Counted from the stretch's first letter, positions 7,505 to 15,828 are shown. The stretch is DNA of 22,895 nucleotides from Ruminococcaceae bacterium UBA5397 (GCA_002411615.1 DHOF01000005.1:1435-24329); one strand, 5' to 3'. The notes: generated from the letters alone by a model not told the origin. Translations and numbers: made by a program.

Positions 7505-8896
7505 TTGGAAAAAATCTTCAAACTAAAAGAGCACGGTACCAACGTAAAAACTGAAATCCTGGCCGGCCTGACAACCTTCCTTGCGATGGCTTATATTTTG
7601 GCGGTAAACCCCAGCTTGTTGGGATTAACAGGGATGGATCAAAACGCGGTATTCGTTGCAACAGCACTGTCTGCAGCAATTGCAACTTTTGTGATGGGCT
7701 TTTTTGCCAACTATCCGGTGGCTCTGGCTTCCGGCATGGGACTGAATGCCTATTTCACCTATTCCGTATGCCTTGGTATGGGATTGGGAGATGGTGCCTG
7801 GAGAATCGCATTGACTGCGGTTTTGGTAGAAGGCTTTATCTTCATTCTGCTTTCCCTTTTCAAATTCCGTGAAAAGATTGTAAACGGAATCCCGGAAAAC
7901 CTGAAATATGGCATCACCGCCGGTATTGGCCTTTTTATTTCGATGATCGGGCTGAAAGGTGCAGGAATCATTCGTTCGGATGCTTCTATTGTTGATGGAA
8001 AAGTTTCCTCTTCTACTTTGGTTGCACTCGGTGATTTTGCTTCTCCTACCGTTGTCCTCGCTTTAATTGGTGTTATTTTGATCGGTGTTTTGACTCATTA
8101 TCATGTGAAAGCTGCTATCCTTCTTGGAATTTTGGCAACTTGGATCCTCGGCATTTTTGCAGAGCTTTCCGGCTGGTATGTGGTCAACCCTGCAGCGGGA
8201 GTTTATTCCAATATCCCGTCTTTTGCAAATTACACACCGTTCCCGTCGCTTGCACCGACTTTTATGCAGTTTGACTTTAATTATGTGGTACACAATCCGA
8301 TGAATTTTGTCATCGTGATGTTTGCATTTTTGTTTGTTGATTTGTTTGATACAGTTGGTACTTTGATTGGTGTTGCTTCCAAAGGAAATTTGCTGAACGA
8401 AAAAGGAGAACTGCCGAGAGCAGGCCGTGCACTTCTTTCCGATGCAGTCGGCACTGTTGTGGGCGCATGCCTTGGTACTTCTACCGTAACCAGCTTCGTA
8501 GAATCTTCTGCAGGTGTGGCGGAAGGCGGCCGTACCGGCTTGACAGCAGTAACCAGCGGCGTTTTGTTCCTGGTTGCAATTCCGCTCTATCCGATCTTTA
8601 CTTCCATTCAGGGATTTGCAACAGCGCCGGCTCTGATCTTTGTCGGTTTGCTGATGATGAGCAGTGTTCTGAAGATGAAGTTCTCTGGGGATCTTGCTGA
8701 TGCAGTTGGCGGATTCCTCGCAATCATCATGATGCCGTTTACTTATTCCATTGCAAATGGCATTATGTTTGGAATGCTTTCTTGGGTTATCATCAAGATC
8801 TTCACAGGCAAGATCAAAGATATTTCCCCCATTATGTATGTGGTTGGCGGATTGTTTGTTCTGCGTATTATTACGCTGGCGATGCATATCGCATAA
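7505..8896 (+). CDS. NCS2-family purine permease (AzgA/PbuG/GhxP type)
   Basis: This is a polytopic membrane protein that probably imports adenine, guanine or hypoxanthine with protons; the substrate cannot be told from the sequence. The 463-residue length is typical. Most of the protein is hydrophobic, consistent with the 12-14 helices of the family. AzgA-branch signatures are visible: KTEILAGLTTFLAMAYIL at the start, NPSLL, ALASGMGLNAYF, VDLFDTVGTLIGVASK, and DAVGTVVGACLGTSTVTSF followed by ESSAGVAEGGRTGL. The start is TTG at 7505, with AAAGAGGAG (7485-7493) 11 bases upstream; no in-frame ATG fits better. It is a single-gene unit with its own promoter and terminator. Confidence 0.92.
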   Translation: MEKIFKLKEHGTNVKTEILAGLTTFLAMAYILAVNPSLLGLTGMDQNAVFVATALSAAIATFVMGFFANYPVALASGMGLNAYFTYSVCLGMGLGDGAWRIALTAVLVEGFIFILLSLFKFREKIVNGIPENLKYGITAGIGLFISMIGLKGAGIIRSDASIVDGKVSSSTLVALGDFASPTVVLALIGVILIGVLTHYHVKAAILLGILATWILGIFAELSGWYVVNPAAGVYSNIPSFANYTPFPSLAPTFMQFDFNYVVHNPMNFVIVMFAFLFVDLFDTVGTLIGVASKGNLLNEKGELPRAGRALLSDAVGTVVGACLGTSTVTSFVESSAGVAEGGRTGLTAVTSGVLFLVAIPLYPIFTSIQGFATAPALIFVGLLMMSSVLKMKFSGDLADAVGGFLAIIMMPFTYSIANGIMFGMLSWVIIKIFTGKIKDISPIMYVVGGLFVLRIITLAMHIA

Positions 8897-8930
8897 AAAG
8901 AGGACAGGCTTTCTTCAAATAGCTGTTTTA

Positions 8931-8963
8931 AAACGATGCTGTTTTTACAGCATCGTTTTTTTT
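8931..8963 (+). terminator. Rho-independent terminator after purine permease
   Basis: A perfect 12-bp stem, AAACGATGCTGT (8931-8942) with ACAGCATCGTTT (8947-8958), has a TTTT loop and merges into eight Ts ending at 8963. Confidence 0.93.
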
Positions 8964-9008
8964 ACAAAGTCAAAAATAGAAATCTGCATAGCAATCAAAA
9001 TGTCTCCA

Positions 9009-9017
9009 TGCTATAAT
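9009..9017 (+). promoter_or_regulatory. Extended -10 promoter for rsmE
   Basis: TGCTATAAT is a perfect extended -10 element (TGnTATAAT), with TATAAT at 9012-9017. The -35 position (about 8989-8994, TAGCAA) is poor, as is usual for extended -10 promoters. The leader would be about 28 bases, carrying AGGAG at 9039-9043. Confidence 0.65.
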
Positions 9018-9052
9018 TACTTTAGAAACAAGAGCGACAGGAGAGAGATAAA

Positions 9053-9769
9053 ATGCCACGTTTTTTCATTGATACAATTCCTGATGATGAAGCGATTATT
9101 AAGGGAGAAGATGCAAAGCATATTGAGAAGAGTCTGCGCATGACGGTTGGAGAAAAAATTACGCTGTGCGATTGCTTAGGAAATGATTACCTAGGAGAAA
9201 TTTCCCAGATGGGCTCAGACTTTGTGCAAGTAAAAATCATGGAAATTCAAAAAAGTTTTGCAGAACCAACCATAAAGGTGACGCTTTGCCAGGGACTGCC
9301 GAAAAACGATAAGATGGATTGGATCATACAAAAATCGGTGGAACTTGGGGTAAGTCAAATTCATCCGATGGAAACTTCCCGATGTGTATCGAGGCCGGAT
9401 CGAAAAGCAGCCGAAAAGAAAATTGCGCGGTGGCAGAAAATCGCGTTGGAAGCTGCGAAACAAAGCGGACGAGGAATCGTTCCAAAAGTGGAACCAATTA
9501 TTTCTTTTAAAGAAGCGGCTCAAAATGCAGAAGGGAAAAAGATCCTTTTTTATGAGGGCGGCGGAGAAAAAATTCGAACGCTTTTAAGCCCGGAAGATCA
9601 GAGAGCAACGATTTTTATTGGGCCGGAAGGTGGATTTTCACAAGAGGAAGTCCAGTTGGTAACAGAATTCGGAGGTGTTCCGGCAACCCTTGGTCCCCGT
9701 ATTCTCCGTACAGAAACCGCACCGCTTGCGGCACTGACAGCAATTATGATGGCAACAGATAATTTGTGA
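9053..9769 (+). CDS. rsmE: 16S rRNA (uracil(1498)-N3)-methyltransferase RsmE
   Basis: RsmE methylates N3 of U1498 in helix 44 of 16S rRNA, near the decoding centre, using SAM. The 238-residue length and N-terminal MPRFFID are typical. The N-terminal PUA-like domain (about 1-70) includes DAKHIEKSLRMTVGE. The SPOUT domain follows, with LPKNDKMDWIIQKSVELGV, ARWQKIALEAAKQSGR, the GPEGGFS SAM loop (190-196) and LGPRILRTETA (213-223), which forms the C-terminal knot. The start is ATG 9053, nine bases after AGGAG. In many Firmicutes rsmE follows prmA; prmA is absent here and the gene has its own promoter. The next gene begins 11 bases after its stop, with the binding site GAGGTG overlapping the stop codon, so translation is probably coupled. 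Confidence 0.95.
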   Translation: MPRFFIDTIPDDEAIIKGEDAKHIEKSLRMTVGEKITLCDCLGNDYLGEISQMGSDFVQVKIMEIQKSFAEPTIKVTLCQGLPKNDKMDWIIQKSVELGVSQIHPMETSRCVSRPDRKAAEKKIARWQKIALEAAKQSGRGIVPKVEPIISFKEAAQNAEGKKILFYEGGGEKIRTLLSPEDQRATIFIGPEGGFSQEEVQLVTEFGGVPATLGPRILRTETAPLAALTAIMMATDNL

Positions 9770-9780
9770 GGTGAAAAAAT

Positions 9781-10485
9781 ATGAAAACGGCGTTGGTAAC
9801 AGGCGGCAGCCGCGGAATCGGTGCGGCGTGTTGCCGGGTCCTGGCAAAAAAAGGGTTTCGAGTCGCGGTCAACTATCAGCACAGTAAGGTACAAGCGTTG
9901 GAATTGGCAAAAGAAATTAATGGAATCGCAATTGAAGCAGACGTATCCGACCGCGCACAGGTGGTAAAAATGTTCCAAAGGACAGGCGGCGTAGATGTTT
10001 TAGTAAACAATGCAGGGATTGCACAGCAAAAACTTTTTACGGATCTGACCGAGGAAGATTGGAGACAACTGTTTGCCGTCGATGTAGACGGTGTGTTTCA
10101 TTGCTGCCAATGTGCGCTGCCTTATATGATTCATGAAAAAGCGGGGAGTATCATCAACATTTCATCCATGTGGGGACAGGTGGGCGCTTCCTGTGAAGTA
10201 CATTATTCTGCGGCAAAAGCGGCAGTTATTGGTCTGACAAAAGCACTCGCAAAGGAAGTTGGCCCCAGCCATATCAGGGTGAATGTGATAGCTCCTGGAG
10301 TTATTCTTACGGACATGAATCAGCAGCATAGTGCTGAAACGCTTCGGGAGCTCGCGGAGGAGACACCGTTGGAACGCTTGGGAATGCCGGAAGAAATTGC
10401 GCAGGCAGTTGCTTTTTTGGCAGATGAGAATTCTTCTTTTATCACCGGCCAGATTTTGGGAGTAAACGGTGGATTTGTAATCTAA
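9781..10485 (+). CDS. FabG-like short-chain dehydrogenase/reductase, possibly EF-P 5-aminopentanone reductase
   Basis: This is a classical 234-residue NAD(P)H-dependent short-chain reductase. The Rossmann glycine motif is TGGSRGIG (residues 8-15), NNAG follows in the middle, and the catalytic residues are S129, Y142 and K146 (YSAAK). C-terminal GQILGVNGGF is also conserved. The plain reading is FabG (3-oxoacyl-ACP reductase). However, no fatty acid synthesis genes are nearby, it is translationally coupled to rsmE, and the block ISSMWGQVGASCEVHYSAAK resembles, from memory, the Bacillus YmfI branch. YmfI reduces a 5-aminopentanone group on elongation factor P. I infer that this role is at least as likely as fatty acid synthesis. 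The substrate cannot be decided without a family-level comparison. Confidence 0.85.
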   Translation: MKTALVTGGSRGIGAACCRVLAKKGFRVAVNYQHSKVQALELAKEINGIAIEADVSDRAQVVKMFQRTGGVDVLVNNAGIAQQKLFTDLTEEDWRQLFAVDVDGVFHCCQCALPYMIHEKAGSIINISSMWGQVGASCEVHYSAAKAAVIGLTKALAKEVGPSHIRVNVIAPGVILTDMNQQHSAETLRELAEETPLERLGMPEEIAQAVAFLADENSSFITGQILGVNGGFVI

Positions 10486-10563
10486 GTTTGAGAATCACAA
10501 CTCATTTCCTTTGGAACAATCGAGGGGAGCAGCATAGATTGTTTTAGAAGGAGGTTATTGAAT

Positions 10564-10947
10564 ATGAATTCAAAAATTAAGTTTTATCAGTGTAAAGGCA
10601 AAAGCAATTTGGTTTATCTGCAAATGCATCCCGGCTTTGTTCAGAATGAATGCGAAAATGCTCTGGAAGAAGCTCCATCGAACGCAAAAGGAAGTGCCGA
10701 AAGGCATTTGCCGGTTATTACCGTCACTGGAAATACGGCAAAAGTGCATATCAGTGTGCAAGATCACCCAATGGTGGGCGCGCATTATATTGAGTGGATT
10801 TTTCTTGAAACGAATCGTGGGGGGAAGCTTCATTGGCTTTCTCCAGGAGATCGGCCGGAAGCGGAATTTTGTCTTTCAACAGGAGAAAAAGTAACCGGAG
10901 CAGATTGCTTCTGCAATTTGCACGGACTTTGGAGAAAAGAATTATAA
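10564..10947 (+). CDS. Superoxide reductase (desulfoferrodoxin family) with degenerate N-terminal iron site
   Basis: Superoxide reductase reduces superoxide to hydrogen peroxide at a mononuclear iron centre, a common oxygen defence of anaerobes. The catalytic centre II is complete: iron ligands H48, H68, H74, C117 and H120, within ERHLPVI, DHPM, HYIEWI and CNLHGLW. E46 is present, but the Lys that normally follows it is Arg (R47). The N-terminal desulforedoxin-like region is recognisable (KFYQC, NLV) yet keeps only two of the four cysteines (C10 and C30), so centre I cannot form as usual. The protein has 127 residues. I chose ATG 10564 because AAGGAGG (10548-10554) is nine bases upstream; TTG 10558 is too close. 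It lies 78 bases after the reductase gene; a weak TTGGAA/TAGATT pair (10511-10540) might be its own promoter. Confidence 0.92.
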   Translation: MNSKIKFYQCKGKSNLVYLQMHPGFVQNECENALEEAPSNAKGSAERHLPVITVTGNTAKVHISVQDHPMVGAHYIEWIFLETNRGGKLHWLSPGDRPEAEFCLSTGEKVTGADCFCNLHGLWRKEL

Positions 10948-10951
10948 AAGA

Positions 10952-10986
10952 ATCCCCGACAGAAATTTTCCTGTCGGGGATCTTTT
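10952..10986. terminator. Bidirectional terminator between convergent genes
   Basis: ATCCCCGACAG (10952-10962) pairs perfectly with CTGTCGGGGAT (10971-10981) around an 8-base loop. A CTTTTT run follows on the + strand; the - strand reads TTCTTTT after the same stem. It separates the + strand superoxide reductase gene from the - strand YhfC-like gene. Confidence 0.88.
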
Positions 10987-10996
10987 TAAATCAAGT

Positions 10997-11869
10997 TTAT
11001 TTTTCTGCTGGGGAAGCGGCCCTTTTTTTTCGAGGGGTACGTGTTTGTTCCGTAATCGGTGGAACCGAATCCCAATATTTTTTGTAAAGCCAGTAGGTAA
11101 GAAAAGTGACTGCAATCACAATCAGCGCAAATAAAACTTGGGCCACAATCAAATCCAAAGCGTTAATTGCGGAAAGTGCAGTTGGAATTAAAGCGATCAT
11201 GTGCAGCACGATTGCAATCGGGAAAAAGTACCATTTCAAACGGTGCGTAATAACCATCCAAACCAGCACTGCCAGTGCAATCTGAAGAGAAATCATAAAA
11301 ATTTGCTCTATGCCGGTAATAAAGTACAAATAAGGCTGGGTGTTGGCAATCGCCTGAATTTGTTCCTGAGCCAAAACCTTTTCGTCATCTGTAAAATTCT
11401 GAAGAAGATTATCGATGCCTTGACTATTGATTGCGGCCGCAACACGAAGGGTCGAAATCTGATAAAGACCAAACTCCAATGCTGTTTTTAATCCGCCAAA
11501 GGCAATGCCAAAGCCGAGTCCAATACCAATTTCAGAAGCGGGGGCTTTGTCTCGGCAGATTTTCGAGCGCAGCAAAAAAGCAGAGGTTAGCATACCGGAG
11601 CCTTCGATCAGGCCAGCCATCAACAGAACCATTACTACATAAAGCGTTGGGTTGGTGGTTGGAAATGCGTTTAGAGCAGCCAGCAACTGCTGTCCCATAA
11701 CGGATTCGATCGCATAGCCGAAAAACAGATATGCCGCAAGTCCAAAAATGACCGGATAGGCTCGGAAATGCCGTAGCCGTGCATAAAAATAAAAATAAAG
11801 GCCGAATGGTAATACCACAGATGCCAGTAGAATAAATCCCATGCCGGCGATGTTTATGCTTGGAATCAT
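10997..11869 (-). CDS. YhfC-like integral membrane protein with lost protease motifs
   Basis: This 290-residue protein has about seven to eight hydrophobic helices and a short basic C-terminal tail. Its overall pattern matches the YhfC family (DUF2324; predicted glutamic-type intramembrane proteases), including MAGLIEGSG, a glycine-rich helix near 115-130, and TGIEQIFMISLQIALAVLVW. From memory the family motifs are EExGR, GHGGxE and a late His. Here the first reads E89-G-S-G-M93 and the second reads F124-GGL-K128; only the late H223 remains. Most catalytic residues are therefore gone and the protein may be a non-proteolytic relative. The start at 11869 has AAGGAG eight bases upstream and a near-consensus promoter. 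It stands alone between two terminators. The family call is likely but made without a search. Confidence 0.72.
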   Translation of the reverse strand: MIPSINIAGMGFILLASVVLPFGLYFYFYARLRHFRAYPVIFGLAAYLFFGYAIESVMGQQLLAALNAFPTTNPTLYVVMVLLMAGLIEGSGMLTSAFLLRSKICRDKAPASEIGIGLGFGIAFGGLKTALEFGLYQISTLRVAAAINSQGIDNLLQNFTDDEKVLAQEQIQAIANTQPYLYFITGIEQIFMISLQIALAVLVWMVITHRLKWYFFPIAIVLHMIALIPTALSAINALDLIVAQVLFALIVIAVTFLTYWLYKKYWDSVPPITEQTRTPRKKRAASPAEK

Positions 11870-11922
11870 GTTTTAAACTCCTTTTTGGAAAAGACTTTCC
11901 TGAAAAAATCATAACATAACAA

Positions 11923-11951
11923 AGAATAGGTGATTTTCAGTAAAATGTCAA
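11923..11951 (-). promoter_or_regulatory. Sigma-A promoter for the YhfC-like gene
   Basis: On the - strand, a perfect TTGACA (11951-11946) and TATTCT (11928-11923) are 17 bases apart. The leader is about 47 bases and includes AAGGAG before the ATG at 11869. Confidence 0.8.
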
Positions 11952-11973
11952 ATCAAAATATTTTTTAGAGAGC

Positions 11974-12019
11974 AAAAAACAATAAAAGGCTGTACAAGTT
12001 TAAAACTGTACGGCCTTTT
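11974..12019 (-). terminator. Rho-independent terminator after gpmI
   Basis: A 13-bp stem with one G-T pair forms between 12007-12019 and 11984-11996, with a 10-base loop. Read on the - strand it is followed by TTTT-ATTG-TTTTTT. It closes the pgk-tpiA-gpmI operon and lies just upstream of the YhfC-like gene's promoter. Confidence 0.9.
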
Positions 12020-12032
12020 CTAAAATTACATT

Positions 12033-13547
12033 TTAAACGATCAGACTTTTCCCTGTCATTTGGGGAGGCTGCGGCAAACCCAAAATTTTGAGCATTGTCG
12101 GAGCAATATCTGCGAGACGGCCGCCGCTTCGCAGCTTACAGGGATATCCGATGACGCAAAACGGGACCGGATTCGTGGTATGTGCTGTAAACGGGGTTCC
12201 ATTTTCGTCCACCATCTTATCAGCGTTACCGTGGTCTGCGGTGATAAGGGCAACACCGTGCATATCGGAGATAGCGCTGACTACTTTTCCGACGCATTGA
12301 TCGACCGCTTCTACAGCAGCTTTTGCGGCTGCAAAAATACCGGTATGCCCAACCATATCGCAGTTGGCGTAATTTAAAATGATGACATCGTATTTTCCGG
12401 AATGGATGGCATCTACCAGCTTGTCTGTGACTTCGTATGCACTCATTTCGGGCTGTAAATCATAGGTAGCAACTTTCGGCGATTTGACAAGAATGCGGTC
12501 TTCACCGGGGTATTGCTTTTCCACACCACCATTAAAGAAAAAGGTAACGTGGGCATATTTTTCGGTTTCTGCAATCCGAAGCTGTGTCATCCCGTTTTTC
12601 GAGAGGTATTCTCCCATCGTATTTTTCAGACTTTCCGGTTTGAATGCGACCAGCACGTTGGGCATGGTAGCGTCATACTGCGTCATGCAGACATAAGTAA
12701 GTGGGAAAAATCCTTTTTTGCGGGAAAATCCGGAAAAATCGGGGTCAACAAAGGTGCGCGTAATTTCGCGGGCACGGTCAGGGCGAAAATTGAAGAAGAT
12801 TACGGAATCGCCGGATTTAATACAGCCCGCTTTGTCAATCACCGCAGGAATCACAAATTCGTCGGTCACCTTTTCCTGATAGGACTTTTCTACAGCTTCT
12901 TCGGCCGAATCTGAAAAGTTGCCTTCTCCATATACCATAGCGGCATAAGCTTTTTCCACACGCTCCCAGCGGTTATCGCGGTCCATTGCATAATAGCGGC
13001 CCATCACAGTTGCAATTTCGCCGACACCGATCTGGGAGAGTTTCTGATTGCAGGCAGCAATAAAATCTTTGCCGGAGGCTGGAGGAACGTCACGGCCGTC
13101 CAGCAGCGCATGGATATAAACATTCTTTACATTCATGCGCTTAGCCATTTCCACAAGTGCATAGAGATGTTCAATATGACTGTGAACACCGCCGCTTGAG
13201 AGCAGGCCGATCAGATGAAGGGCTTTGCCTTCCTGCTTTGCGTTTTCCATGGCAGAGATAAAAGCCGGGTTTTGAAAGAAATCGCCGTCTTGAATCGACT
13301 TTGTAATGCGGGTCAGCTCCTGATAGACGATGCGGCCGGCACCAATATTGGTGTGACCGACTTCACTGTTGCCCATTTGGCCATCCGGCAGTCCCACGTT
13401 TAGTCCGGAAGCACCGATCTGAGTGATGGGATTTTCCGAAAAGAGACGGTCAAGATTCGGCTTGTTGGCGCCGGCAATGGCATTTCCCGCGGGAGGGGCA
13501 ATCCCAAAACCGTCCAATATCATCAGAATTAAAGGCTTTTTAGCCAT
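12033..13547 (-). CDS. gpmI: 2,3-bisphosphoglycerate-independent phosphoglycerate mutase
   Basis: GpmI converts 3-phosphoglycerate to 2-phosphoglycerate in glycolysis through a phosphoserine intermediate and two Mn ions. The 504-residue length is typical. The N-terminal metal Asp is D12 in ILDGFG, the catalytic Ser is S61 in [15 protein letters not shown], and the phosphatase-like metal motifs [12 protein letters not shown] and TADHGNAD are present near the C-terminus. I chose the ATG at 13547 ([15 protein letters not shown]) because GGAGGAACTATTG immediately precedes it; the frame extends to 13592 without a binding site. It is the third gene of pgk-tpiA-gpmI, separated from tpiA by about 100 bases that hold a GC-rich stem-loop, and is followed by a terminator. 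Enolase is not adjacent. Confidence 0.97.
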   Translation of the reverse strand: MAKKPLILMILDGFGIAPPAGNAIAGANKPNLDRLFSENPITQIGASGLNVGLPDGQMGNSEVGHTNIGAGRIVYQELTRITKSIQDGDFFQNPAFISAMENAKQEGKALHLIGLLSSGGVHSHIEHLYALVEMAKRMNVKNVYIHALLDGRDVPPASGKDFIAACNQKLSQIGVGEIATVMGRYYAMDRDNRWERVEKAYAAMVYGEGNFSDSAEEAVEKSYQEKVTDEFVIPAVIDKAGCIKSGDSVIFFNFRPDRAREITRTFVDPDFSGFSRKKGFFPLTYVCMTQYDATMPNVLVAFKPESLKNTMGEYLSKNGMTQLRIAETEKYAHVTFFFNGGVEKQYPGEDRILVKSPKVATYDLQPEMSAYEVTDKLVDAIHSGKYDVIILNYANCDMVGHTGIFAAAKAAVEAVDQCVGKVVSAISDMHGVALITADHGNADKMVDENGTPFTAHTTNPVPFCVIGYPCKLRSGGRLADIAPTMLKILGLPQPPQMTGKSLIV

Positions 13548-13595
13548 CAATAGTTCCTCCTTTAAAACAATCCATTTTCTGCTTTGATACACAGA

Positions 13596-13627
13596 GCGCG
13601 GACAGGGCAGAAACGCCCGGTCCGCGC
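13596..13627 (-). other. GC-rich intercistronic stem-loop between tpiA and gpmI
   Basis: GCGCGGAC (13596-13603) pairs with GTCCGCGC (13620-13627), and an inner GGGC/GCCC helix continues past one mismatch to a 6-base loop. On the transcribed - strand no T-run follows, so it should not terminate transcription. Its place between two genes of one operon suggests an mRNA processing or stability element. Confidence 0.6.
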
Positions 13628-13648
13628 CGGAAGTTTAATGATCTGAGA

Positions 13649-14419
13649 TTAGCCTTTTGAAGCAGCATCTACGATTGCGGCAAAATCATCAGGCTTTAAG
13701 GATGCGCCGCCGATGAGGCCGCCGTCTACATCAGGCTGAGCCAAAAGTTCTGCAGCATTCTTTGCCTTCATGGAACCGCCGTACTGAATGGTAGTTCCTT
13801 CGCTTACCTTTTCTCCATAAAGAGATTTTAGTGTACCGCGAATAACCGAACACACTTCATTGGCCTGCTCTGAAGTGGCGGTTTTTCCGGTTCCGATGGC
13901 CCAAAGGGGCTCATAAGCGATAATCATTCGCTTCATTTCTTCTTCGGAGACGCCGTTTAAAGCGATCTTTGTCTGCATAGAAACCAGTTCTGAAGTAATG
14001 CCCTGTTCCCGCTGTTCCAAAGACTCTCCAACACAGACGATAACGGAAAGACCAGCGTCCAGTGCAGCACGGATTCGTTTATTAACGGTTATATCGGTTT
14101 CACCAAAATAAGTTCGGCGTTCGCTGTGACCGATAATCACATAGGGCACTTCCATAGAAGCAAGCATATCGGCGGAAATTTCACCGGTATAGGCGCCGCT
14201 CTTTTCCCAATGGCAGTTTTCGGCACCGACCTTTACGTTGGTTCCATGAGTAACCTCCAATGCTATGGGAAGATCGACATAAGGGACACAGCAGATGACT
14301 TCGCAGTCTGCATCTTTTACAAGCGGCAGAATCCCACGGATCAGTTCGGCTGCTTCTTTCGGTGTTTGATTCATTTTCCAGTTGCCGGCAATTATTGCCC
14401 GGCGGCACGATTTTTTCAT
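13649..14419 (-). CDS. tpiA: Triosephosphate isomerase
   Basis: TpiA interconverts dihydroxyacetone phosphate and glyceraldehyde 3-phosphate. The 256-residue length is standard for this TIM-barrel enzyme. The catalytic residues are visible: K15 in GNWKMN, H98 in IIGHSERR and E170 in AYEPLWAIGTGK, the last preceding the flexible loop. The phosphate-binding YGGSMKAKN and GLIGGASL are near the C-terminus. The start has AAGGAG eight bases upstream. It begins 23 bases after the pgk stop, so the two are cotranscribed. Confidence 0.98.
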   Translation of the reverse strand: MKKSCRRAIIAGNWKMNQTPKEAAELIRGILPLVKDADCEVICCVPYVDLPIALEVTHGTNVKVGAENCHWEKSGAYTGEISADMLASMEVPYVIIGHSERRTYFGETDITVNKRIRAALDAGLSVIVCVGESLEQREQGITSELVSMQTKIALNGVSEEEMKRMIIAYEPLWAIGTGKTATSEQANEVCSVIRGTLKSLYGEKVSEGTTIQYGGSMKAKNAAELLAQPDVDGGLIGGASLKPDDFAAIVDAASKG

Positions 14420-14442
14420 GGAAAAATCTCCTTCTTATCTGG

Positions 14443-15639
14443 TTAGTCTTTATCGTTTAGGCAGGCAATTCCCGGCAGAATTTTTCCCTCAAGGAATTCG
14501 AGGGAAGCGCCGCCGCCTGTAGAAATATGGGTCATCTTATCGGCAAAGCCGAATTTCTCGACTGCTGCAGCAGAGTCGCCGCCGCCGATAATCGAAATTG
14601 CGCCGCTGTCGGCAACTGCCTGTGCAACCGCTACTGTGCCGGATTCAAAATTTTCCCATTCGGAAAGTCCCATAGGACCGTTCCAGACAACAGTCCCGGC
14701 TCCACTGATAGCAGAGGCAAAAAGCTTTTGCGTTTTGGGGCCGATATCGAGACCCATCCAGCCGTCTGGAATCTGGTCGGAATCGACAATTTTTGCTTCG
14801 GTATCCGGCTTAAACTCATGGCCGATCTTGTTATCTACAGGGAGCAAAAGCTTGACGCCCTTTTTCTCTGCAGAAGCCATGATCTCTTTTGCAAGATCAA
14901 CTTTATCTTCTTCACAGAGAGAAGTTCCGACAGAATAGCCTTTCGCGCGCAGAAATGTGTAAGCCATGCCGCCGCCGATAATAAGAGTATCAACCTTTGT
15001 GAGCAGGTTTGTGATGACGGAAATTTTATCCGATACTTTTGCTCCTCCCAAAATTGCAACAAAGGGACGTTTTGGATCGGAGAGTGCCTTGCCCATAATG
15101 GTGATTTCTTTTTGAATCAAAAAGCCGCAGACAGCCGGAAGATAATCGGCAACGCCTGCTGTAGAAGCATGAGCACGGTGCGCCGTTCCAAAAGCGTCAT
15201 TCACATAAATATCTGCTAAAGAAGCCAGCTCTTTTGCAAAAGCGGGATCATTTTTCTCTTCTTCTTTATGGAAACGAACATTTTCGAGCAGTTCCACTTC
15301 GCCGTCTTTTAAAGAAGCGGCAATTGAACGGGCGCTTTCACCAATGACGTCGGTTGCCATTTTTACAGGAAAACCAAGTTTTTCCGAGAGGCATTTTGCG
15401 ACGGGTTTAAGGGAATACTTTGGATTGAATTCTCCCTTTGGGCGCCCGAGGTGGGAGCAGAGAATTACTTTTGCCTTGTGATTAACAAGGTAAAGGATTG
15501 TTTTCATTGCACCATCAATGCGTTTGGTGTCGGTAATGTTTCCCTGATCATCGAAGGGAACGTTGAAATCACAGCGGACAAGAACTCTTTTTCCGGTTAC
15601 ATCAATGTCCTCAACTGTTTTTTTGTTCAGATAGTTCAT
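14443..15639 (-). CDS. pgk: Phosphoglycerate kinase
   Basis: Pgk transfers the acyl phosphate of 1,3-bisphosphoglycerate to ADP, making ATP and 3-phosphoglycerate. The 398-residue length is typical. Substrate-binding motifs are [11 protein letters not shown] near the N-terminus, [21 protein letters not shown] and [14 protein letters not shown]. The nucleotide-binding C-terminal half has [27 protein letters not shown] and the [14 protein letters not shown] and [13 protein letters not shown] loops. The start at 15639 has AAGGAG upstream. It is the first gene of a pgk-tpiA-gpmI operon with its own promoter; the gap gene that often leads such operons is absent. Confidence 0.98.
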   Translation of the reverse strand: MNYLNKKTVEDIDVTGKRVLVRCDFNVPFDDQGNITDTKRIDGAMKTILYLVNHKAKVILCSHLGRPKGEFNPKYSLKPVAKCLSEKLGFPVKMATDVIGESARSIAASLKDGEVELLENVRFHKEEEKNDPAFAKELASLADIYVNDAFGTAHRAHASTAGVADYLPAVCGFLIQKEITIMGKALSDPKRPFVAILGGAKVSDKISVITNLLTKVDTLIIGGGMAYTFLRAKGYSVGTSLCEEDKVDLAKEIMASAEKKGVKLLLPVDNKIGHEFKPDTEAKIVDSDQIPDGWMGLDIGPKTQKLFASAISGAGTVVWNGPMGLSEWENFESGTVAVAQAVADSGAISIIGGGDSAAAVEKFGFADKMTHISTGGGASLEFLEGKILPGIACLNDKD

Positions 15640-15692
15640 GGTGTTTCTCCTTCCGTTTTTTCGCTTCCAGATAGGTTCTTTAAATTGACTTT

Positions 15693-15721
15693 ATTATACA
15701 ACGCCCCAAAAGGGTTTTCAA
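15693..15721 (-). promoter_or_regulatory. Sigma-A promoter for pgk-tpiA-gpmI
   Basis: On the - strand, TTGAAA (15721-15716) and a perfect TATAAT (15698-15693) are 17 bases apart. Transcription would begin near 15686 with a leader of about 46 bases. Confidence 0.8.
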
Positions 15722-15777
15722 GCGAACAAAGGGCAATTTGGAAAAGATAATTAAAAATTTAACAAACTTTTTATTTC

Positions 15778-15789
15778 AAACAATTGTTT
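15778..15789. repeat. Perfect 12-bp palindrome between trmL and the pgk promoter
   Basis: AAACAATTGTTT is its own reverse complement. It lies about 40 bases downstream of trmL and about 57 bases upstream of the pgk -35 box. It could bind a dimeric regulator or be a chance AT-rich symmetry; no T-rich terminator structure is clear around it. Confidence 0.35.
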
Positions 15790-15828
15790 TATTTTTTGCC
15801 GAAAAAAGGATTTCATTCATGATTAGTT

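Noticed and set aside
8063..8887. 274-codon antisense frame inside the purine permease
   Set aside because: The translation is rich in His, Cys, Asn and Arg, as expected from the reverse of hydrophobic codons; it has no start signals.
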